Assembly (NCBI RefSeq): GCF_040869045.1
Contig: NC_090319.1
Location: forward strand, 49,634,779 to 49,698,778
From: Eurosta solidaginis
Taxonomy: Eukaryota; Arthropoda; Insecta; Diptera; Tephritidae
Reading direction: 5' to 3'
Length of the DNA stretch: 64,000 nt
Positions within the stretch are counted from its first letter, which is position 1; each line of letters starts with the position of its first letter. The notes below the pieces were generated by a model that was given only the letters and a program-made list of their open reading frames with translations, searched no databases and was not told the origin of the DNA. Both the position numbers and the translations under genes were made by a program. Positions 56,487 to 64,000 of the stretch are shown here, piece after piece.

Positions 56487-57096
56487 TCATTGTTTTTCCA
56501 GTTTAAGCTTCCTTTGATAAACTGGGCAGTCATGACTCATAATGTTATGTTCAATATTGAGTTTAAAACCCAGCTGGTTATTGGCATCTACGCAATTGCC
56601 ACGTTTATTAATTGGTATGCTCTCCTTGCAGTTTTCTACCATATGTTCTCCTAGACATTTACTAAATCTCTTTTTCAGGGTGCAATTGACAGCTATGTGG
56701 TTAAACCCTAAATATTTGAAGCACCTTTTTGCAGTTTGGCCGTCGTAAACTTTGCAGCGATCCCATCCAATATTAATTTTCTTACTTCTCAGCATGACCT
56801 CATAATATTTTTGCTCTATTTCTATAACTGCATTAACATGTTGCACTCTATTTTCTATCTTAGAGCGTTTAATTTTAATACATTTCATTTTAGCTTCCCT
56901 CAGTGGGTCATTTTGCGCAAGGATCCCGCTAACTATTTCGCTTTCGGTATGCTCTGTACTAATATTAGCTACCACAACTCTAGGGATATACACTTTTTGC
57001 TCAGCTATATTATATAAAATTGTATCCATCTTTTCTGTTAGCGTATCTCTAATTTTGTCCTTGTCGCCTGCTGTATTAGCGCTTTATTATAAGTCC
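56487..57096 (-). pseudogene. LINE-1 ORF1 (Gag-like, CCHC zinc knuckles)
   Basis: From at least 57083 (GDKDKIRDTLTEKMDTILYN) down to 56487. It contains IPRVVVANISTEHTESEIV, an RRM-like region, followed by CCHC-type knuckles (RCFKYLGFNHIAVNC, SKCLGEHMVENC) and SHDCPVYQRKLKLEKQ. The pattern is that of I/Jockey-type LINE ORF1 proteins, which bind element RNA. Some knuckle Cys positions are substituted (CFKYLG for the usual CFNC). The 5' part is displaced by LINE-2, inserted at 57097-57113. Confidence 0.85.
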
Positions 57097-57129
57097 TATG
57101 TAAGCCTGATTTTATATATGCAAAAATAA

Positions 57130-58700
57130 TAATAATAATACCCAACGGATAAATACCCTCCAAAGCTCGTACAAACGACGCGAGGGGCGCATCCGCATGG
57201 CGCACGGATTTGTTCGAAGAGGTTCGTAATGTCTTGACACTCGTGATGGGACGTTAAAGTTTACTTCGATCAAAATAATTGGAAATCAATCCATTCAGAA
57301 GTTTAGCCATAAATATTACGCCTAGCGTTTCTCTACGACCTGCGAGAGTTGGATGAACTCGATATTTTGGATTCCAGACTATTGATCCTTATATAAATAA
57401 ATAAACCTGACCAAATAAGGATCACTAAATTCTTTGGACCACCGTTTCCCGAATGAAAGAACACCTCTAGCCTTATTGACAGTAGCATTAATATTTAGGT
57501 TGAAACTAAATTTAGCATCTATTGTGACTTCCAAGTTCACAAACTAGTTTACTGATAGAAGACAAAAATTATTATTTACGTAATAGGCAAAGATCTTCTA
57601 GAGAGGCACATGAATTTGCATTTATTGAGGTTCAGCGGCATTGAATTAACGTTGCACCAATATTTTTTCTAAATCCATTAGAAACATAAATTGTGAATTC
57701 AAGTAGATTTGTAATGGTAGATTTGCCTTTACAGAATCCGTGTTGCGGTGCTGCAATCAAAGTAGAAATGGAAAATGTTAGCTGATTGGTAACGATAGCT
57801 TTAAAAAACTTTGGGATGCCCGACAACTTTGCAATTCCTCAATAGTTTTCTACACACGACCTACTACCACTTTTGTGAAGGGGTATGAGAAAAGATTCCT
57901 TCCAAGCAGAAGGAAAGGCTCTACGCTTTAGGGACAGATTGAATAAATCAGTTGGAGGCTGATAAATGTGTTCAGCGCATTTTTAAGAAGACAAGTGGGA
58001 ATTATGTAAATCAAGACTGTACTTGTAAGATTCCTTCAAAGAAGTTAAACATGAAAAAACTTCATCAAGAGATATTGCTGGAATATTGTGTTAAATGAGT
58101 TAAGTTTAATTGAATATTCATTTGAAAAAGAATTAAATTGTGCAGAGAAATTAGTAATATCTTGAACGTGACTAGACAAATCATCCTTGTTTTTTAGAGC
58201 AGAGGGAACCCTTTACCCCACGTTTAGAGTTCACGAAATCATAGAATGCTTTCGGATTGCAAGTTATTTTCCTTTCCGGCTTACAGACGTACATATGTAG
58301 CAATTTATGTTTAATTCAATATATTTATGACGCAAAATAGAATACTGCAAGTAATCGGATTGAGAACCGGACCTTTTGAATAATTTGAAGATACGCGATT
58401 TTCTGTTTTTTAAAGAACTCAGCTCTTTAGTGAACCATATTTGGACTGGTGCGGTAGACACACGTTTTCGCTTAGGTACGTGTTTTTCCAAAATACCGTA
58501 AATGGTGGTATAAAAGTCAGAAACAATTTTGTTAATATCTACACCGTATTTGGGCCAAGCCACTGTAGATACAGTTTGATTAAGTTTACTAAAAGTAGCC
58601 TTTGCAAAGTCAAAAATCAAACTAGGATCGTATTTAGTAGCAATTATACAGAGAATTTCTTTCGCATTCGTATGCTATTTCCAGGGAAGGATGGTAGGGT
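57130..58700 (-). pseudogene. LINE-2 RT and C-terminal region, many breaks
   Basis: In minus-strand order: IFDFAKATFSKLNQTVSTV, WFTKELSSLKNRKSRIFKLF and RHKYIELNINCY (linker), NPKAFYDFVNSKRG (about 58200), AFPSAWKESFLIPLHKSG (about 57900), LSGIPKFFKAIVTNQLTFSI, APQHGFCKGKSTITNLLEF (RT), a gap, then NINATVNKARGVLSFGKRWS, GSIVWNPKYRVH and PTLAGRRETLGVIFMAKLLN (thumb and C-terminus, about 57300-57500). The motif C region is not readable. Jockey-like by overall order. Confidence 0.85.
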
Positions 58701-59348
58701 TGTTGTTGTTGTAGCAGTGCTTCGCCCCATCCAATAGGTGCGATCGATCACAAATTGTCACCAATGTCGACTAACGGGAGTCCAATGAAACTTGCTGTTT
58801 CAACAGGGGTGGACCATAATGAGAGGGGTGTTACATTTTGTATGTCGGGGTTGATTCTGGATAGGTAAGAATTTAACCTGTTAACAGCATCCAGATCGAA
58901 ATTGAGCTAGAGTGACTCGTTTTTCCCTGGGGAGTGTGCGTTCCTCTTCCGCAAGTTTTGGGTACTGTTCTTTGAGTACTGGATTCACCGGGCAATTCCC
59001 GGCATAAAGGTCCGACGCCTGTTTGTGGAGTTCACTGAGGACCTGCTTGTGGTTTTGGCTTCATACTTCTGAGTCCTCAGGTGCCTTTTTTCCTCATAAT
59101 GCTTACGGAGATGACTCCTTAAGCCCCTGGGCGGTGTTGGCTCATCAATCAGATACCTGTTGGGATGCCAAGTTTCTGGGTATTCAGCAGGTACTGGTTG
59201 GTTTGCATCTCATTTCTCTCCCTGATGGCGAGTATTCTCGCCTCATTATGTAGATGTTGTTCTGGGGACATAAGAAGACAGCCCGTGGAGGTTCTGAGAG
59301 CAGTATTTTGGCTGGCCTGTAGCTTCTTCCAGTGAGTAGTTTTTAGGC
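58701..59348 (-). mobile_element. 5'-truncated Jockey-like LINE fragment
   Basis: Matches about 15417-16140 of the full LINE on the minus strand, (GTT)n tail at the left, ending at the segment encoding SLKTTHWKKLQA. Flanked by TGGTAGGGT (58692-58700) and TGGTAGGTT (59349-59357). Confidence 0.9.
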
Positions 59349-59359
59349 TGGTAGGTTTG

Positions 59360-60262
59360 TTGTTGTTGTACCCAACAAACAATTAGGTTAGAAAACGATT
59401 AGAAGACGAATCGAATTCTAACGTATTTCTCTGAGGTAGAAGGTTAGAGGACGATTTGCGAAACTGTCGCGAATTATAGCATTCTCGACAAAAAGGGGAC
59501 TTCGTTCTCGATATCGAGAAAAGGGTTAGAATTCTAATCGAATTCTAACATCAATTTCTAATGAGAATTTTGAAGTGATGCGCAATTAAGTTCAATTATT
59601 TAAAATCAGCGAAATTTTCATTGTTTCATTATATCAAATAGTTTTATTTGGTTATAAGCTTATGTATTAAGAATGAACATATTTCAAAGGCTTTTTCTAT
59701 AATAATAAATTAAAACCGCACGTAAAAATTGAGCTCAGCGTTGGTTTGGGGTACGGATGAGGAAGCGTTTTCTTCATGCCATTCAAATAGTACTTCAATA
59801 ATCTGCTTGCTTTCCTTTTTTAAGTTTTTTTGATTCATCTTCACTTCCTAGTATTTACTATTATAAATAAAAAAACTTATTTCCCAACTTATAATATTTC
59901 CACACAAGTTTTCACTATTTTTATTTAGTTTGAATATTTCATATTTCATATCTTTATTAAGTCAAATGGTAACAACTGACTAGATTACAGGTTAACTTAG
60001 TACTAGTTTAACAATTTTAAAGTAAGATTTACTGAGATAAGTAATAGGACTCAATGCGTGCCTTAAACACTAAGGATGAGTGATCATGTCGTGAAAATAA
60101 TCGATAACTGTGACAATAATCATAACATCGCATTTCTAGTGTTATTCAAATCGTTTCACAGTCGAATTCTAACCTAGTTTTCGATTCGAAATTCATTAGA
60201 GAACTACATTAGAATTCTAATGTAAAATTACAATATTTTTCTATCGTTTGATACTGTGTTTG
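59360..60262. mobile_element. AT-rich inverted-end insertion in the stacked block
   Basis: Starts TACCCAACAAACAATTAGG and ends TGTTTGCTTGGTA, imperfect inverted ends. Inner parts carry repeated AGAATTCTAATCGAATTCTA palindromes on both sides. No coding. The limits are approximate. Confidence 0.5.
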
Positions 60263-60657
60263 CTTGGTAGCGATAAGGTTGCTCCCCGAAGGCTTTGGGG
60301 ATTGTTATCGATGTGATGGTTCTTTGCCGGATACAGATCCGGTACGCTCCGGTAACACAGCACCATTAAGATGCTAGCCCGACCATCTCGGGAACGATTT
60401 ATATGGCCACATTAAACCTTCAGGCCATCCCTCCCTCCCCACCCCCAAGTTCCATGAGGAGATTGGGGTCGTCAGAGCCTCGTCTGTTAGTGAAACAGGA
60501 TTCGCCGCGGATAGGTGAGGTTGACAATTGGGGTTGGAGAAGCTGTATATTGCGCTGGCAACCTGAAGGGTTGCGCTACACAGCCACTTGAATCTGGTAT
60601 TTTAGCCGCCTCTTACGACAGGCATACCTAGCGCGGGTATATTCTGACCCTCTAACC
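60263..60657 (-). mobile_element. SINE-B in the stacked block (first)
   Basis: From GTAGCGATAAGGTTGCTCCC to CTCTAACCCGC. Its GTT tail is largely missing at the junction with the preceding insertion. Confidence 0.88.
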
Positions 60658-60669
60658 CGCTGGTAGGGT

Positions 60670-61082
60670 TGTTGTTGTTGTTGTAGCGATAAGGTTGCTC
60701 CCCGAAGGCTTTGGGGAGTGTTATCGATGTGATGGTCCTTTGCCGGATACAAATCCGGTACGCTCCGGACCATAGCACCATTAAGGTGCTAGCCCGACCA
60801 TCTCGGGAACGATTTATGTGGCCACATTAAACCTTCAGGCCATTCCCTCCCTCCCTACCCCCAAGTTCCCTGAGGAGCTTGGGGTCGCCAGAGCCTCGTC
60901 TGTTAGTGAAACAGGATTCGCCGCGGATGGGTGAGGTTGACAATTGGCTTTGGAGAAGCTATATATTGCGCTGGCAACCTGAAAGGTTGCGCTACACAGC
61001 CCCTTGAATCTGGTATTTTAGTCGCCTCTTACGACAGGCATACCTACCGCGGGTATATTCTGATCCCCTAACCCGCTAGGGT
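60670..61082 (-). mobile_element. SINE-B in the stacked block (second)
   Basis: Complete copy with (GTT)n tail, flanked by the perfect 12-bp duplication CGCTGGTAGGGT (60658-60669 and 61083-61094). Confidence 0.93.
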
Positions 61083-61094
61083 CGCTGGTAGGGT

Positions 61095-61297
61095 CTTCAG
61101 GTACAGTAAGAGGTTCACCCCGGCTAGGATTACATTTTGATGTATCGTCAACAAATACCAAATCAAAGATCCTCCCGAACGTATTAGGAATTTTATTTAT
61201 CTGTTTAAGGCAAAGTTCAGTTATTTCGGCAAAAAATTCGTTGTTGGACAGTGAGTCATAAAAAATATCTATTTTTACTTAGCTTATTCTAACGCCT
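61095..61297 (-). pseudogene. LINE-2 endonuclease end, separated piece
   Basis: Minus-strand frame SLSNNEFFAEITELCLKQIN, then NTFGRIFDLVFVDDTSKCNP and EPLTVPED, the endonuclease C-terminal part. It resumes across the inserted block at 58700, showing the two pieces were once contiguous. Confidence 0.75.
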
Positions 61298-61394
61298 TAT
61301 GTAAGCCTGATTTTGAGTGGCTTATGAGACTTATACATCTGATTACAGAGGCCCCGCGTCCTCGGAACTTAAGAAGTCACCTTCTTAAGCTCAC

Positions 61395-61545
61395 TTACTT
61401 AATTGGCGCTTAACCGTTCAACGGTTATGGTCGTCCAACAAGGCGCGCCAGTCGCTTTTTCGCTGGGTTAACTGGCGCCCATTGGTCACACCAAGAAAAT
61501 TTAAATCCGAATCGAAACATGTAGAGGAAAAAAGAAAAACCATTG
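61395..61545 (-). pseudogene. LINE-3 C-terminal fragment
   Basis: Minus strand gives DLNFLGVTNGRQLTQRKSDW and RALLDDHNR, matching 27900-28010 (DLNSRGVTNWRQLM and so on). Confidence 0.75.
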
Positions 61546-61699
61546 TTTTTTGCTTAAAACCTTTGGCCGAAAAGTTCCAAAACATTCCCACGAATTTAAA
61601 GCATTTTCCATTTGAATCTCCTAGCATTTGAATCTCCTAGCCGGTGTTGGAACAACCCGCGGTATCTAGATAACAGGAAAAGGCGCCAGCAATTTTTTA

Positions 61700-62832
61700 T
61701 ACTCAGCGTACTTTGCACACAGATTATATTAACTTTGATTGGATAACGGTTGGCTGTGCAGGTATAAAGGAATCGAGATAGATATAGACTTCCATATATC
61801 AAAATCATCAGTATCGAAAAAAAATTTGATTGAGCCATGTCCGTCCGTCCGTCCGTTAACACCATAACTTGAGTAAATATTGAGATATCTTCCCCAAATT
61901 CAGTACACGAGCTTATCTGGACCCAGAATAGATTGGTATTGTAAATGAGCGAAATCGGATAACCACGCCTACTTTGTATATATATAACATTTTGGAAAAC
62001 ATGAAAAACCTGATTATTTAGTAAATAATACACCTGGAACGTTGAAATTTGACGTGTGGACTGATATTGAGACTCTTGATAAAATTTGAAAAAATATTTA
62101 AAATTGGCCGTGGCACCGCCCACTAGTGATAAAATCAATTTTAAAAATATTATTAATCATAAATCAAAAATTGTTAAACCTATCGTAACAAAATTCGGCA
62201 GAGAGGTTGCTTTTACTATAAGGAATGCTTTGAAGAAAAATTTACGAAATCGGTTAAGGACCACGCCCACTTTTATATAAAAGATTTTTTAAAGGGTGGT
62301 GGATGAAAATAATAAGCAATATCTTAGCGAAAAAGAGCTTTATATCAATAGAATTGTACTTTCTAAATTGAATTATAACATAAAATTGGAAAACACCAAA
62401 ATTTTTGAAAATGGGTGTAGCACCGCCCCTTTTATGACTAAGCAATATTCTATATTTCGGGAGCCATAACTCGAAGAAAAATTAACATATCGTAATGAAA
62501 TTGTGTACACATATTTTCCTTATAGCAGAAAATATTTCTAGTAAACATGGACGGGATCGGTTAAAGACCACGCCCACGTTTATATAAACAAGTTTAAAAG
62601 GGTCGTAGACTAGAATAATAAGCTATAAGTTAGCAAAAAATAGTTTTGAATCAATGATATTTCAGTTATCAAGTTTTATTGTAAGAGGAAATGGAGAGAC
62701 ATTTTTTTAAACGGACGGTGCCGCGTGTTATGTAGAAAAGTAATTTATCTGAAATGAAATGTACAATTGAAGCTCAAGCTGAGTATATAATGTTCGGTTA
62801 CACCCGAACTTAGCCTTCCTTACTTGTTATTT
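61700..62832. repeat. AT-rich interspersed repeat (short form, copy 2)
   Basis: ATACTCAGCGTACTTTGCAC to TTCGGTTACACCCGAACTTA and CCTTCCTTACTTGTT. Near-identical to 49975-51063 over most of its length; differs by short deletions. Confidence 0.85.
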
Positions 62833-62837
62833 ATATT

Positions 62838-62938
62838 TTATGTTGTTGTTGTAGCAGTGTACAATGAAATGACAGCCCTTGGTCGGGAAAAATCCCGAGT
62901 CGCTATGGTACATAGAACCGTCTGCCTTGGGAAGCGGA
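62838..62938 (-). mobile_element. short LINE derivative: Jockey 5' end joined to CAA tail
   Basis: The minus strand reads CGCTTCCCAAGGCAGACGGT through CGACTCGGGATTTTTCCCGA and GGCTGTCATTTCATTGTACA, equal to the first roughly 80 bp of the LINE at 12183, and then passes directly to CTGCTACAACAACAACA, the LINE's 3' tail. TATATTTTAT occurs on both sides (about 62828 and 62948), a possible target duplication with a few extra bases. Confidence 0.85.
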
Positions 62939-62949
62939 ATATATTATAT

Positions 62950-63660
62950 TTTATCCTCTTGTAAGCCAAACTTATTATAGGCAGATGTAAATTTTTGCAT
63001 CCCTTTTGACACCAATCTATAATTCTTAGGTATAAACATTTATATAAATATGTATCGATAGGACTTCTTAACAGTACAGGAAAAATAATTTGCAAAAGTT
63101 AAATACAGCGCTTAAATATCAATTTTAAAATGACACTACGAATTCCCAGACAGACGCTATATACCTATGTGAATATATGGTGACGCTGTGGGTGCTTCTT
63201 TGTATGCTTGAGTTTTTTTTTTTTTTCAGAAAGTGTTTTTTTGTACACCACTGATTAGTTTAAGTATCTGAGCTGTTTCGAATGGAGTTTAGAGCCAGAC
63301 ATAGCAAACGTGAGGAAACAGTTGACAAACACAAAGCATGTGACTTCATGGTATTCAGGGCCAGCGGTGACAGATTGACGACGCCGTCGTCATTTTGATG
63401 ATTTTCAACTAGAATGACGCTTGGACGATTTTGTAATGAAAAATGACGATTTAAGACTGCCTCTAACATTTCCGAGCAAGAAAAATTCAAATTTAAAGAA
63501 AATTGTGTTATTTTTTATAGTGAACTGTGTGATCAAATTACAAAGCGTTTTTATTTTAACAATGCTGTACTACAAAACTTAAGTTTCATGGATCCCAAAG
63601 AAGTTGTTCTTTGAGCTAGTTTGGAAACTACATTAAAAGGAATATTGCTGGCTCTAGATT
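62950..63660. other. unassigned spacer
   Basis: No gene or repeat recognised; a T12-type run lies near 63215. Confidence 0.3.
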
Positions 63661-63770
63661 ACAACTTTATTGTTATATCGGCCTACTGACTTGTAAGATC
63701 GCTTGTTCAAATCGAGCTCAAGTCCTGACAATAATTATTTTATCTTATTATTGTTATGATACATTTTTGC
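63661..63770 (+). repeat. partial copy of the 438-bp unit
   Basis: TTGTTATATCGGCCTACTGA, AGATCGCTTGTTCAAATCGA and CAATAATTATTTTATC align with the unit junction of the array at 5274-7957. Confidence 0.8.
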
Positions 63771-64000
63771 AACAAGAAATAACAACCAAAGAAAATTTTC
63801 AGGAAAGCGCTTTTAAAGATAATATTGTTGATTATTTTTTCATCATTTTGGTTCTCGGCGAATACAATCGTATGGCCCCTGGTAATAACCCAATTTCGTC
63901 CTAACTCGACTTTGGCTGCTGCCATAGATTTTTGACAATTTTTTGGGCGGCGTTTGACGACTTGGAAAAAAAATATATGGCAACGCTGTTCAGGGCATTG

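Larger units (their letters stand above)
57114..61297 (-). mobile_element. LINE-2, 5'-truncated, with stacked insertions inside
   Basis: Flanked by the 17-bp direct repeat TATGTAAGCCTGATTTT (57097-57113 and 61298-61314). Its 3' end has an ATT/TTA microsatellite tail (57127-57141). The LINE-2 sequence proper is 57114-58700 and 61086-61297; the block 58701-61085 was inserted later. The target is the ORF1 of LINE-1. Confidence 0.85.

Noticed and set aside
63260..63490. 76-codon minus-strand frame with mixed composition
   Set aside because: No start context, domain or splice signal; length is within chance expectation.

Overview
This is insect nuclear DNA, AT-rich and packed with transposable elements. 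It is most likely from a higher dipteran and probably a tephritid fruit fly. That placement is inferred from one clear host gene (the fly Ssdp orthologue) and from the style of the repeats; nothing here fixes the species. There is no bacterial operon structure, CRISPR array or rRNA.

Host genes. Two host loci can be supported. Ssdp lies on the minus strand at 32401-33726 as one uninterrupted 441-codon reading frame. Its stop codon is followed in frame by 79 more sense codons (32161-32400) of Ala/Asn/Ser-rich composition, which is the most biologically interesting signal in the window. A probable last coding exon of an unrecognised plus-strand gene lies at 3497-3748.

Layout. 1-1774: the 5' end of an LTR retrotransposon on the minus strand (intact SAP-domain gag and LTR), inserted in a decayed hAT element that extends to about 2397. 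4285-5228: a solo LTR carrying a fold-back element. 5274-7957: a head-to-head array of 438-bp units. 8384-10530: a long AT-rich repeat with a SINE inserted. 12008-18572: a Penelope-like element (minus strand) with inverted terminal repeats, split by a full-length 3966-bp Jockey-like LINE (12183-16148). 18766-20060: a tRNA-related SINE and LTRs. 20757-23440: inverted-repeat elements. 24160-28040: LINE and SINE debris. 28383-29983: a hAT-type element holding two further palindromic elements. 32161-33726: Ssdp. 35085-38560: a mariner-type MITE, a dead mariner-like transposase, a fold-back and a 121-bp tandem array. 41581-44955: a nearly intact RTE-type LINE with a perfect 12-bp target duplication. 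45307-51063: further repeats. 51064-61314: a deeply nested block (LINE-1 containing an LTR element and LINE-2; LINE-2 containing a stacked series of (CAA)n-tailed elements). 61395-64000: more LINE and repeat debris.

How the pieces relate. The Jockey-like LINE and the roughly 420-bp SINE-B family end in the same GCTACAACAACAAC tail, so SINE-B may be mobilised by that LINE. A short element at 62838 joins the LINE's 5' terminus directly to the same tail. Insertion order can be read from target duplications at many points. Almost all transposon reading frames are broken. The exceptions are the partial SAP-gag frame and the RTE LINE, which has a single internal stop.
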